This document shows positions 1 to 7,280 of a DNA stretch of 18,050 nucleotides, piece by piece. The notes under the pieces are model-generated. The model was not told where the DNA came from, ran no database searches, and was given only the letters and a program-made list of their open reading frames with translations. The DNA is from CAZBBB01 sp964490005 (GTDB lineage Bacteria > Planctomycetota > B15-G4), in the NCBI GenBank assembly GCA_964490005.1, contig CAZBBB010000063.1:1-18050 (forward strand), given 5' to 3'. Positions within the stretch are counted from its first letter, which is position 1; each line of letters begins with the position of its first letter. The position numbers and the translations under genes were made by a program.

Positions 1-154
1 CCTTCATGGCCGTGGCGTAACCGGTATTGGCCTTGACGCCCTCGAACTTCGTCGTCTTCTGGCCCATGTCCGCGTGGACGGCCATGACGGGGAGGGCGAG
101 GGCCATGACCGCGAGGGCGAGGCCGGCGCGATGAAGACCGGACAGGATGAGCAT
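1..154 (-). CDS. Secreted protein, N-terminal part (possibly DM13-like), cut by window edge
   Basis: Only the first 51 codons are visible; the gene runs off the left edge. The start is well supported: a perfect AGGAGG (161-166, complement) lies six bases before the ATG. The first residues (MLILSGLHRAGLALAVMALA) form a signal peptide with a hydrophobic core, probably cleaved after the VHA or AVHA segment near residue 34. The mature start reads MGQKTTKFEGVKANTGYATA. The 'F-x-G-V-K-A-N-T-G' pattern resembles the beginning of DM13-like secreted domains, but so little is visible that this is only a guess. It is a separate unit from the debranching enzyme gene upstream of it on the same strand, with a hairpin between them. 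A TTGACG (208-213, complement) could be a -35 box, but I see no good -10 after it. Confidence 0.7.
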   Translation of the reverse strand, partial: MLILSGLHRAGLALAVMALALPVMAVHADMGQKTTKFEGVKANTGYATAMK

Positions 155-284
155 GGAATTCCTCCTGGGTGAAGGCCCGCGGCGGCGGGCGAGGTGGGAA
201 CCGGATCCGTCAAGTTCGCGGATCGCGACCCGCGCTCTGCGGGGCGACCGGCGGCGGATCGTTCGTTCATCCTCGAAATGACGG

Positions 285-309
285 GCCCGCGGGCGGAGTT
301 CCCGCGGGC
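285..309 (-). terminator. Hairpin just after the debranching enzyme gene
   Basis: A perfect 9-bp inverted repeat (GCCCGCGGG at 285-293, CCCGCGGGC at 301-309) with a 7-base loop starts four bases after the debranching enzyme stop codon. No long T-run follows in the minus direction (only a short TTT about ten bases on), so it may be an imperfect intrinsic terminator or an mRNA 3' stabiliser. The position directly after the stop is the main argument. Confidence 0.5.
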
Positions 310-312
310 GAA

Positions 313-2256
313 TCAGCGGAGGATGACGCGCTCGAGACGGAGGAGCTCGCCGGTGGACCAGGCCTGGAACGGGCAGCCGCGCGGGGCGTGCGGCGGATCG
401 CCGTCGGCGATTTCGGAGACGTGGCCGAGGCCCGCCTCCTGGACGTGCGCGAGGAGTGGCGCCAGGAACCGGCGGCGAGCCTCGGCCTTCCGGGCCTTGC
501 CGTCGCCGTGCACGCGGAGCCATGCCTCGACGAACGGGCCGATCAGCCAGGGCCATACCGTTCCCTGGTGATAGGCGCCGTCCCGCTCGCGAACGCCGCC
601 CCGGTAGAGCCCCGTGTACGCGTCGTCTTCGGGCGCGAGCGATCTCGGGCCGAGCGGCGTCCAGAGCCGGTGTTCCACCTCGTCGACAACGGCGCGGGCG
701 CGCTCGCCGTCGAGGAGCGGAACGGGCAATCCGCCGACGGCGAAGACCTGGTTCGGCCGGCACGCGGAATCGACGACCCCCGATACGTGGTTCACGTCGA
801 CCACGTCGTGCAGGGCGGAACGCGACGCGTCCCAGAAGCGCCGGCCGAACGCGTCGCGCGCGCGGGCCAGCGGTTCCCGCCAGCGGGCCTCCAGCCGGGC
901 GCCGACGGCGAGGGCGTTGATCCAGAGCGCCTGGATCTCGACCGGCTTTCCGATGCGCGGCGTGACCACCCAGTCGCCGACCTTCGCGTCCATCCAGGTG
1001 AGCTGAACGCCCGGTTCGCCGCACGCGAGAAGACCGTCCCCGTCCATGCGGATGCAGTGGCGCGTTCCGCCGGCGTAGCCGTCGAGAATGGCCCGGACCG
1101 CGCCGGTCATGACCTCGCGATCCGCCCGGCGCACGGCCCGCCCCCCCGACTCGAGCAGCTCGTGGACGGCGACGACGTACCAGAGCGATGCATCCACCGA
1201 GTTGTACTCCGGCTCCTCGCCGTGGTCGGGAAACCGGTTCGGCATCATTCCGAGCGACACGGCTCCGGCCCATTCGGCGAGGATCCGCGCGGCGTCGCCG
1301 TATCGCCCCGTGGCGAGGCAGAGGCCGCGCAGCGCGATGAAGGTGTCGCGACCCCAGTCGCCGAACCAGGGGTAGCCGGCGATCAGCGAGAGCCCGTCGC
1401 CCCGGCGCACGAGATAGGCGTCGGCGGCCCGCTGCAGGCCCCCGCCGAGCGCCGCGCGACGGCGCGCTTCGAACTCGAAGATCTCCGCGGCCAGCGCCTG
1501 CGCGCCGACCCCGGCGGGCAGCACGTGCGGCGGCAGGCCGCCGTCCTCGGCCGTGAGCAGCAGGCAGGCCTCGCCCCGCGCGAGATCGAAGCGGAACTCG
1601 CCCGGCGAGGCGAGGTCCTCGGTGCAGGGAAAGCCGCGCTCGGCCTCGAGCGCGTAGCGGAAGTTGCCGTACCAGAGCGGCGCCTGCACCCAGCGCGCGT
1701 TGGCGGACGCGACCACGCTCGGCAGGCCTTCGTAGGGCCGCCAGCGCACGCGTTCGCCCTGCACCTCGGTCTCGAAGCGGAACGCGTCGTTGCGCGCGTG
1801 CAGCGCGTGCGGATCGCGCCCGGACAGCAGCGGGCGCACGACGAGCGTCCAGCCCGCCCCGGCGCCCGACACGCGCCAGCGCAGCGCGACGAGCGGCTGG
1901 CCGTGGCGCGCGACGAGTTCGTGCTCGACGCCCAGGCCGTCGGACCACGCGAAGTCCCAGCGCGGCCAGGGATCGTGCCCGAAGCGGCCCACGTGACGCT
2001 GCCCGTCGGGATGCACGACGTCGGGTGCGTAGGCCTGCGCGCCGAGCGCGCGGCGCTCGCCGCCCGGCGACTCGAGCCAGACCTCGAGGCCGTTCACGAG
2101 CAGCACGCGGCCGCCCGGCGGGCGGCAGGCCGGTTGCAGCAGTCCGTGATAACGGCGCGTGCGCACCAGCCCCGCCGTGCCCATGGCGTAGCCGCCCAGG
2201 CCGTCGGCCTGCAGCCACTCGAGGCGGGTGTCGGCGGGTTCGCGGCGCGAGTCCAT
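313..2256 (-). CDS. Glycogen debranching enzyme (GDE family, GH133-like)
   Basis: 647 aa. Family role: removes alpha-1,6 branches from glycogen or related glucans in the cytoplasm. The N-terminal part (about residues 10-260) matches the bacterial GDE N-terminal beta domain, including RRYHGLL at 34-40. The C-terminal part (about 275-640) matches the amylo-alpha-1,6-glucosidase (alpha/alpha)6 barrel: YPWFGDWGRD at 295-304, YNSVDASLWY at 351-360, TWMDAK at 420-425, and GTVWPWLIGP near the end. Length and domain order are normal for bacterial members. The first in-frame ATG after the stop of the upstream dehydrogenase gene was taken as start; the gap is only 26 bases, so the two are likely co-transcribed and the weak GGAG about 11 bases upstream may be enough. 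No signal peptide. A long open frame on the opposite strand over this gene is a GC-content shadow. Confidence 0.93.
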   Translation of the reverse strand: MDSRREPADTRLEWLQADGLGGYAMGTAGLVRTRRYHGLLQPACRPPGGRVLLVNGLEVWLESPGGERRALGAQAYAPDVVHPDGQRHVGRFGHDPWPRWDFAWSDGLGVEHELVARHGQPLVALRWRVSGAGAGWTLVVRPLLSGRDPHALHARNDAFRFETEVQGERVRWRPYEGLPSVVASANARWVQAPLWYGNFRYALEAERGFPCTEDLASPGEFRFDLARGEACLLLTAEDGGLPPHVLPAGVGAQALAAEIFEFEARRRAALGGGLQRAADAYLVRRGDGLSLIAGYPWFGDWGRDTFIALRGLCLATGRYGDAARILAEWAGAVSLGMMPNRFPDHGEEPEYNSVDASLWYVVAVHELLESGGRAVRRADREVMTGAVRAILDGYAGGTRHCIRMDGDGLLACGEPGVQLTWMDAKVGDWVVTPRIGKPVEIQALWINALAVGARLEARWREPLARARDAFGRRFWDASRSALHDVVDVNHVSGVVDSACRPNQVFAVGGLPVPLLDGERARAVVDEVEHRLWTPLGPRSLAPEDDAYTGLYRGGVRERDGAYHQGTVWPWLIGPFVEAWLRVHGDGKARKAEARRRFLAPLLAHVQEAGLGHVSEIADGDPPHAPRGCPFQAWSTGELLRLERVILR

Positions 2257-2282
2257 GGCGCAGTGGCTCCGGCGGCGGCCGT

Positions 2283-3401
2283 TCAGGCGCCCGACAGCAC
2301 GAGCACGTTCTTGATGCCGCGACCCTTGCCCGTGAGCAGCTCGCCCGCAGCGGTCAGCGGATGCCGCGCCGTGATGAGCGCGGCCACGGCCGCCGGCCAG
2401 CGGCGATGGAACTCGCCGAGGCTCTCGATGGCCTGCTCGAAGTGCGCGCGGCCGGCGTTCACGCTGCCGAGCACGACCTGGTTCTTCAGCACGATGTTGC
2501 GCATGAGCAGGTCGGAGTCGATCGGCACCGGACCGCGGCGGCCGGGCACGCCGGTGAAGATGAACACGCCGTTCGTGCCGAGCACGCGCAGCACGTCGAA
2601 GGCGACCTGGCTCGCGCCGACCGCTTCGTACACGACGTCGATCCCGCCCGTGATCGCGGGCAGCTCGTCGGGCGCGATCTCGCTCGAGGAGACGTAGCGC
2701 GCGCCGATCGCGTCGGCGATGTCGGCGGCCGCGTTGGGCGCCGGCGAGCGGCTGTAGATCGTGACGCGGTAGCCCGCGACGCGCAGCGCCATCGCGCCGA
2801 GCAGGCCGACCGGGCCCGCGCCGAGCACGAGCGCGTCGTGACACTCGCGCGGCGCGCCGCCCACGCCCAGCGGACAGGCCCAGGGCAGGCGCTGCTGGAT
2901 GACGTCGAGCTGCGAGAGCGCCTTGACGGCGATGGTCAGCGGCTCGACGAGCACGGCGACTTCGCGCAGCGCGTGCGGCACCTTCACGAGCCAGCGCTCC
3001 TCCTCGACGACCTGCTCCGACATGAAGCCGTCGGCCTTGTGGATGCCGCGCTCGCTGAAGGCGCCGGTCGAGCAGAAGTCCTGGCGGCCCTCGCGGCACG
3101 GCAGGCACTCGCCGCGCAGGCAGGGCCGGCGCACCATCGGCACGACGAGATCGCCGACGCGCAGGCCTTCGACCTCCGCGCCGACCTCGACGACCCGGCC
3201 GAGGCTCTCGTGCCCGAGCACGAGGTGCTCGTGACCGTCGGGGGCCGTGCCGTACTGGCCCGACGCGATCTCGCGGTCGGTGCCGCAGATGCCCACCTCG
3301 AGCATGCGCAGCCGCGCCTGCGTCGGAGTGCCGAGAACGGGCGGCTCGCGCTCGAGCAGCTCGACGCGCTTGTCGTCGGCGCGGACGGACACGGACTTCA
3401 T
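2283..3401 (-). CDS. Zinc-dependent glucose dehydrogenase-like medium-chain dehydrogenase
   Basis: 372 aa, medium-chain dehydrogenase fold, closest in pattern to the archaeal-type glucose 1-dehydrogenases (glucose to gluconolactone with NAD(P)+). Visible: catalytic zinc ligands C39 (GICGTD) and H64-E65 (GHE), a structural zinc set C94/C99/C102/C110, E153 in the LVEPL segment, and the nucleotide-binding GAGPVG at 194-199. The second strand ends in YSRS, which may favour NADP, but this is a guess. The C-terminal part (DVVYEAVGASQ, GVPGRRGPVPID) fits the glucose dehydrogenase C-terminal family. The start at MKSVSV is supported by GGGAG about seven bases upstream; a longer frame to 3557 would only add low-complexity sequence. 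It is first in a two-gene unit with the debranching enzyme, which suggests use of glucose released from glycogen. Exact sugar substrate is not proven. Confidence 0.88.
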   Translation of the reverse strand: MKSVSVRADDKRVELLEREPPVLGTPTQARLRMLEVGICGTDREIASGQYGTAPDGHEHLVLGHESLGRVVEVGAEVEGLRVGDLVVPMVRRPCLRGECLPCREGRQDFCSTGAFSERGIHKADGFMSEQVVEEERWLVKVPHALREVAVLVEPLTIAVKALSQLDVIQQRLPWACPLGVGGAPRECHDALVLGAGPVGLLGAMALRVAGYRVTIYSRSPAPNAAADIADAIGARYVSSSEIAPDELPAITGGIDVVYEAVGASQVAFDVLRVLGTNGVFIFTGVPGRRGPVPIDSDLLMRNIVLKNQVVLGSVNAGRAHFEQAIESLGEFHRRWPAAVAALITARHPLTAAGELLTGKGRGIKNVLVLSGA

Positions 3402-3471
3402 GGCGGACTCCCGTCGGGGGCGCGGGCGGCCCGGCGCGCGTGATGCGCGCCGCGACGCCGCCCGGTGGCCG

Positions 3472-3484
3472 GACATGGGATGTC
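3472..3484. promoter_or_regulatory. Palindrome GACAT-GGG-ATGTC in divergent promoter region
   Basis: A perfect 5+3+5 inverted repeat, relatively A/T-rich for this region. It sits between the divergent glucose dehydrogenase gene (start 3401) and the ECF sigma gene (start 3556). It could be an operator for either. No regulator for it is visible in the window. Confidence 0.3.
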
Positions 3485-3518
3485 GCGGGGCGGCGAGCGT
3501 TTCACCGACGCGCCCCCC

Positions 3519-3548
3519 TTGCCGGAACCGCGGGAGGGGCGCTACCTT
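3519..3548 (+). promoter_or_regulatory. Candidate sigma70-type promoter giving a leaderless ECF sigma mRNA
   Basis: TTGCCG (3519-3524), an 18-base spacer, then TACCTT (3543-3548). A transcript starting about seven bases after the -10 would begin at or next to the ATG at 3556, so the mRNA would be leaderless. There is no Shine-Dalgarno at normal distance; the nearest purine run (GGGAGGGG, 3532-3539) overlaps the spacer. A GGAACC at 3524-3529 could instead be an ECF-type -35 for autoregulation, but its -10 partner is unclear. Confidence 0.45.
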
Positions 3549-3555
3549 CCGCCGC

Positions 3556-4179
3556 ATGGAGACTCCCGCGGGTTCGGGTCTGGCCCTGCACGGCGCCGAG
3601 AGCGGCCTGCTCGCGCGTCTGCGCGCCGGCGAGCCGGCCGCCTGCGAGGAGTTCGTGCGCGCCTACGGCGGGCGCATGCGCGCCGCGACCCTGCGCCTGC
3701 TCGGCCACGAAGGCGATGCCGACGATGCGGTGCAGGAGGCCTTCCTGCAGGCCTTCCGCTCGCTCGCCTCCTTCGAAGGCAAGTCGCAGCTCGGCACCTG
3801 GGTGCATCGCATCGCGATCAACGCGGCGCTCATGAAGCTGCGTTCGCGCAAGCGCCGGCGCGAGAGCGAACTCGACGAGCTGCTGCCGCAGTTCCGCGAG
3901 AACGGCGTGTTCGCGACGGGCCAGCCGGCCTGGATCGAGCCGGCCGACGAGGGCGCGCAGCGCGAGGAGACGCGCGCCGTCGTGCGCGCCTGCATCGAGG
4001 AGCTGCCCGACAACTACCGCACCGCGCTGCTGCTGCGCGACATCGAGGAGCTCGACTACCCCGAGATCGCCGCGCACCTGGAGTGCTCGCCGAACGCGGC
4101 CAAGGTGCGCGTGCACCGCGCCCGGCAGGCGCTGCGCACGCTGCTCGCGCGGCGCCTCGGCGCGGAGGGCGGCGCGTGA
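3556..4179 (+). CDS. RNA polymerase ECF sigma factor (SigE/RpoE-like)
   Basis: 207 aa. Directs RNA polymerase to a stress or envelope regulon. Region 2 is at about 26-101, with the DADDAVQEAF core binding motif at 54-63 and F-EGKSQLGTWVHRIAINAA at about 73-91, followed by a basic KLRSRKRRR segment. Region 4 is at about 149-197 (ELPDNYRTALLLRDIEELDYPEIA and the helix-turn-helix SPNAAKVRVHRARQAL). Length and spacing are normal for ECF sigmas. ATG 3556 is chosen because the family alignment begins about 15 residues later and a promoter sits right before it. The stop overlaps the start of the next gene (GTGA), which encodes a zinc-binding anti-sigma-like protein, the usual sigma/anti-sigma arrangement. 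Confidence 0.95.
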   Translation: METPAGSGLALHGAESGLLARLRAGEPAACEEFVRAYGGRMRAATLRLLGHEGDADDAVQEAFLQAFRSLASFEGKSQLGTWVHRIAINAALMKLRSRKRRRESELDELLPQFRENGVFATGQPAWIEPADEGAQREETRAVVRACIEELPDNYRTALLLRDIEELDYPEIAAHLECSPNAAKVRVHRARQALRTLLARRLGAEGGA

Positions 4180-4562
4180 ACTGCGAGCTCTACCGCAAGC
4201 GCATCCACGACGACCAGCGCGGCGACGTCGGTGCGGACGAACACGGGCAGCTCGTGGCGCACTCGGCCTCGTGCCGCTCCTGCCGCGAGTATCTGGCGCA
4301 GTGCGAGGAACTGACCTGCCACGACTTCGTGACCTTCCTCGGCGAGTACGTCGAGGAGCAGCTCGACGCGGCGCGACGCGCGACCTTCGAGCGCCACCTC
4401 GCCGTCTGCACCGACTGCACCAACTACCTCGACGGCTACCGCCGGACGATGCGTCTGGGCGTGCGCGCCCTGGGAGGGCAGGCGCCGGTGCCGGGGGCGA
4501 TCCCCGAGGCCCTGGTGCGGGCCATCCTCGACGCGCGCCGCCGCACGCCGAAGCCCGACTGA
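4176..4562 (+). CDS. Zinc-finger (ZAS / zf-HC2-like) anti-sigma factor, copy 1
   Basis: 128 aa, GTG start overlapping the sigma stop (GTGA) with GGAGGG six bases upstream, so translation is coupled to the sigma factor. It contains two H-x3-C-x2-C zinc motifs: HSASCRSC at about 29-36 and HLAVCTDC in the middle of the protein, the second in the classic CHDFVTFLGEYVEEQL...FERHLAVCTDC setting. Such ZAS domains bind ECF sigmas and hold them inactive, often in a redox-sensitive way. No membrane segment is visible, so it would be a soluble anti-sigma. The next gene is a clear paralogue. Which of the two binds the sigma factor cannot be told from sequence. Confidence 0.82.
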   Translation: MNCELYRKRIHDDQRGDVGADEHGQLVAHSASCRSCREYLAQCEELTCHDFVTFLGEYVEEQLDAARRATFERHLAVCTDCTNYLDGYRRTMRLGVRALGGQAPVPGAIPEALVRAILDARRRTPKPD

Positions 4563-4638
4563 CGCCCCCGTAACGCGACCGCTCCCGACGGCATCACAGC
4601 CGTTCACCCCCCGCCCCCGCTCCTCCGGACCCCCGCCC

Positions 4639-5010
4639 GTGGACTGCACCGCCTACCGCTCGACCCTCGCCCAGCTCTACCACGGGGGCGTGCCGGCCTC
4701 GGCCCAGCGCGAGTTGGCGGACCACGAGAGCGCCTGCGAGCCCTGCCGCTCGCTGCGGATGCTGTGCGAGGAACTGAGCTGCCGCGAGTTCGTCGACTTC
4801 CTCGACGACTACGTCGAGTGCGCGCTGCCCGACGCGCGCCGCGAGACCTTCGAGCGGCACCTCTCGATCTGTTCCGACTGCCGCAACTACCTCGAGGGCT
4901 ACGAGCGCACGCGCGCACTCGAGCTGTCGGCGCTGCGCGACGACGCGCCGGTGCCGCCGAGCGTCCCGGAGGACCTGCTGCGCGCGATCCTCGCCGCGCG
5001 CAGAGGCTGA
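4639..5010 (+). CDS. Zinc-finger (ZAS / zf-HC2-like) anti-sigma-like protein, copy 2
   Basis: 123 aa, paralogue of the gene just upstream. It shares its whole layout: N-terminal VDC versus VNC, first motif HESACEPC, second motif HLSICSDC in the setting CREFVDFLDDYVECALPDARRETFERH, then a common tail (DDAPVP..PE.LLRAIL.ARR). About half the residues are identical by eye over the second half. The GTG start lacks a clear Shine-Dalgarno and was chosen because it matches the start of copy 1; no in-frame ATG exists nearby. The 76-base gap and same strand suggest transcription with the sigma gene. Soluble, no membrane segment. Ends 14 bases from the convergent DoxX gene; that gap holds a run of eight G. 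Confidence 0.78.
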   Translation: MDCTAYRSTLAQLYHGGVPASAQRELADHESACEPCRSLRMLCEELSCREFVDFLDDYVECALPDARRETFERHLSICSDCRNYLEGYERTRALELSALRDDAPVPPSVPEDLLRAILAARRG

Positions 5011-5024
5011 ACGGGGGGGGCGGC

Positions 5025-5429
5025 TCAGCGCCGCGCGGGAAGCAGCGCCCGCAACTGGTCGAGACGCGCGATGAGCGCGACCAGGGCTCCCAGCAGCGCG
5101 AGCAGCGCCAGCGTGAACAGCAGCCCGCCGTCACCCTGCACCTCGATGCCGAGCACGGCGAGGTGGCTGCCGATCGCCCCGAGCATCAGGCCCGCCGTGA
5201 GCAGCGCTCCGAACAGGGCGGTGCGCGGCACGAGCAGCAGCAGCACGGCCAGCAGTTCGAGCGCGCCGGTCAGCAGGCGGCCCCAGGGCTCGACTCCCAG
5301 CGTCGTGAAGATCCAGCGCGACTCCTCGGCGCCGCTGAACTTGAACCACAGCGTCTGGCCGAGGATCGCGGCGGCGAGCAGCTGCCCCGCGACGGAGGAC
5401 AGCCGACGGAAACCGGTGAGCGGAAGCAT
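5025..5429 (-). CDS. DoxX-family membrane protein
   Basis: 134 aa with four predicted membrane helices: about 10-29, 50-67, 72-95 and 101-121. The DoxX signature follows helix 1: WFKFSGAEESRWIFTTLGVEPWGR (residues 28-51), with a conserved acidic/aromatic loop and LELLAVLLLLVP after it. DoxX-like proteins are small inner-membrane proteins with poorly defined roles; some are linked to redox stress. The start MLPLTG was chosen because sequence further upstream in the frame is low-complexity; only a weak GGGA lies about ten bases before. It follows the nucleotidyltransferase gene by 56 bases on the same strand and may be co-transcribed, without an obvious functional link. Confidence 0.85.
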   Translation of the reverse strand: MLPLTGFRRLSSVAGQLLAAAILGQTLWFKFSGAEESRWIFTTLGVEPWGRLLTGALELLAVLLLLVPRTALFGALLTAGLMLGAIGSHLAVLGIEVQGDGGLLFTLALLALLGALVALIARLDQLRALLPARR

Positions 5430-5485
5430 GGGCGGAAATCCCGTGCGAAGGAGGACGGAGCGGGGAGCGTTCGGAGCGGGACGGA

Positions 5486-6451
5486 TCAGGCGACGGCCAG
5501 GGTCGGCTGGGGCAGGCTGGCGGCGAGGCGCTCGGCGAGGTTCAGGCGCCACGAGGCCCGGCTGCCGATGACCGCCGCGCGCGGCACGCGCGCCAGGCAG
5601 TCGGCCACCCGGCGCGGCGTGCCGAGATCGGTCCAGCCGCAGGACGGCACGGCGAGCAGGCGCAGCGCGTACTCGCTGCCCTGCAGCACGTCGCGCGAGA
5701 AGTCGCTCGCGGGCAGCGTGGCGTAGAGCCGCTCGAATCCGCCTTCGCCGCGCACCTGCGCCTCGCGGAAGGCGGAGAGCAGTTCGGGCAGGCGCTCGGC
5801 GTAGAGCGCCAGCAGCGCCTGACCGCGGGCCGCGAACAGGAAGCTGTTCCAGACCGCGCCGCAGGCCAGCAGCGCCAACGCCTGCTCGGCCGGCGGCTTC
5901 TCGACGAAGCGGCGCACGCGGCGCGTGGCGCCCCGCGCCGCGCCGGCCCCGGGGACGATCCAGCCGTACTCGGGCTCGGCCGCGTCGGGCGTGATGCCCA
6001 GCAGCGTGAGGGCGCCCGACCCGTCGTCAGTCGCGTCGAAGGCCTGGCGGATCGAAGTCTCGAGCGCGTCCTCGTCGCGCACGTGGTGGTCGGAGGGCAG
6101 CACCAGGACGCGGGCCTGCGGGTCGCGCTCGAGGATCGCGAGCAGCGGCAGCAGGATGCCCGGCGCCGTGCCGCGGTTGCGCGGCTGCACGATCACGTTG
6201 GCCGCGTCGAGGTGCGCGAGGTCGCGCCTCCACCAGCGCGCGTGCTGCTGCGCGACGACGGTGACGATGCGGTGGCGCGGCACGACGCGCCGCGCGCGGG
6301 CCAGCGCCTCGCCCAGCAGCGAGCGCTCGCCGCGCAGCGAGCAGTACTGCTTGGGCACCGCGACGCCCTGCGCGTCGGTCGTGAGGCCGGCGAGACGCGA
6401 ACCCTCGCCCGCGGCGAGCACCAGGGCCCAGAGATGCCGATCGTCCTTCAT
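5486..6451 (-). CDS. Mannose-1-phosphate guanylyltransferase-like sugar nucleotidyltransferase
   Basis: 321 aa, GT-A-type NTP transferase. Motifs in order: LAAGEGSRL (12-20, nucleotide binding), PKQY (33-36), QPRNRGTAPG (89-98), PSDH (119-122, metal-binding Asp), EYGWI (161-165), VEKP (183-186), WNSFLF (201-206), FSRDVL (251-256) and GWTDLGTP (272-279). This order fits mannose-1-phosphate guanylyltransferases, which make GDP-mannose for glycans, but the C-terminal isomerase cupin of bifunctional forms is absent and the true sugar could differ. Start ATG 6451 has GGGAG about eight bases upstream, very like the site of the glucose dehydrogenase gene. The extra N-terminal frame upstream is GC-rich low-complexity and is not included. 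Confidence 0.85.
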   Translation of the reverse strand: MKDDRHLWALVLAAGEGSRLAGLTTDAQGVAVPKQYCSLRGERSLLGEALARARRVVPRHRIVTVVAQQHARWWRRDLAHLDAANVIVQPRNRGTAPGILLPLLAILERDPQARVLVLPSDHHVRDEDALETSIRQAFDATDDGSGALTLLGITPDAAEPEYGWIVPGAGAARGATRRVRRFVEKPPAEQALALLACGAVWNSFLFAARGQALLALYAERLPELLSAFREAQVRGEGGFERLYATLPASDFSRDVLQGSEYALRLLAVPSCGWTDLGTPRRVADCLARVPRAAVIGSRASWRLNLAERLAASLPQPTLAVA

Positions 6452-6584
6452 GGCGTGACTCCCGGCTCGCTGCGGCCTGCCCGGTGCGGACCGGCGCGCG
6501 GAGCCGCCGCCTCTGATGAGCGGCGGGGCCCCGCGTTTCGCGGCCGCCGGCAGGGCGCGACCCGGCGCTCGGGCCGCGACACGC

Positions 6585-6636
6585 GCGCCGCGCCACGGCA
6601 TCGAAGCGCCGCGACACGGATGCGCCGCGTCGCACG
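6585..6636. repeat. Short direct repeats upstream of the HbpS-like gene
   Basis: GCGCCGCGCCACGG (6585-6598) is repeated with one change as GCGCCGCGACACGG (6606-6619), 21 bases apart, which is two helical turns. A partial third copy GCGCCGCG starts at 6622. They lie in the 218-base divergent gap between the nucleotidyltransferase and the HbpS-like gene and could be an operator. GC-rich background makes partial matches easy, so this is tentative. Confidence 0.35.
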
Positions 6637-6669
6637 ACTCGCCACCACCACCCACCCGGAAACCGGACG

Positions 6670-7221
6670 ATGAAACTCACGCTCACGATCCTCGGCAGCG
6701 CGCTCTGCGCCGGACTGCTGGCCCTCGCCCCCGCGCCGCAGCCGGCGCAGGACCACGCGGCGCACGCCGCCGGCGGCGCGATCGCGCTGCACCACGGCCA
6801 TGGACACCTCGTCGACGGACACAGCCTCACGCTGTCGGGCGCGCGCGCCGTGCTGCAGGGCGCGACCGACGAGGCCCGCCGCCTCGGCGTGCGCGGCAGC
6901 TACGCCGTGGTCGATGCCGGCGGACACGTGCTGCTCGTCGAGCGCCTCGACGGCACGCCGGCCGCCACGCCGCCGATCTCGATCGAGAAGGCGCGCGCCG
7001 CCGCGCTCTTCGGCAAGCCGACGAGCGTGTTCGAGACGATCATCAACGACGGACGCACCGCGATGACCACGGTGCCGGGCTTCGTGCTCCTGCAGGGCGG
7101 CGTGCCCGTCGTCGTCGACGGCGTCGTCGTCGGCGCCATCGGCGTCAGCGGCGCCAGCTCCGCGCAGCAGGACGAAGACCTCGCCAAGCTCGGCGTCGCC
7201 GCCTTCCTCGCGCTCGAGTGA
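6670..7221 (+). CDS. Secreted HbpS/GlcG-like protein (DUF336, haem-binding family) with His-rich linker
   Basis: 183 aa. An N-terminal signal peptide (MKLTLTILGSALCAGLLALA) is followed by a His-rich stretch (about 29-51, including HHGHGH) that could bind metal or haem. The rest (about 52-183) is the HbpS/GlcG fold: LSGARAVLQGATDEARRLG, YAVVDAGGHVLLVERLDG, PISIEKARAAALFGKP, GGVPVVVDGVVVGAIGVSG and a final DEDLAKLGVAA helix. Members include the haem-binding HbpS of Streptomyces and the GlcG proteins. Start ATG 6670 has GGAAA about nine bases before. It is first of four closely spaced plus-strand genes, with a tandem-YHS lipoprotein next, which makes an exported metal or haem-handling role plausible but unproven. 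Confidence 0.85.
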   Translation: MKLTLTILGSALCAGLLALAPAPQPAQDHAAHAAGGAIALHHGHGHLVDGHSLTLSGARAVLQGATDEARRLGVRGSYAVVDAGGHVLLVERLDGTPAATPPISIEKARAAALFGKPTSVFETIINDGRTAMTTVPGFVLLQGGVPVVVDGVVVGAIGVSGASSAQQDEDLAKLGVAAFLALE

Positions 7222-7280
7222 CGCGGACCTCCGCGCCCCCGGCCTCACCCGCATCCCCCTCCATCGAAAGGTCGATTCCC

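Noticed and set aside
169..2697. 842-codon open frame on the plus strand over the debranching and dehydrogenase genes
   Set aside because: Low-complexity Arg/Ala/Pro-rich translation, no domain pattern, opposite to two clear enzyme genes; a GC-rich shadow.
2283..3557. Longer glucose dehydrogenase starting near 3557
   Set aside because: The extra N-terminus is basic low-complexity sequence, overlaps the promoter region of the sigma gene, and a good ribosome site marks ATG 3401.
5011..5024. Run of eight G between the convergent anti-sigma-like and DoxX genes
   Set aside because: Not a terminator or repeat by itself; both reading frames end cleanly beside it. At most a spot prone to length errors.
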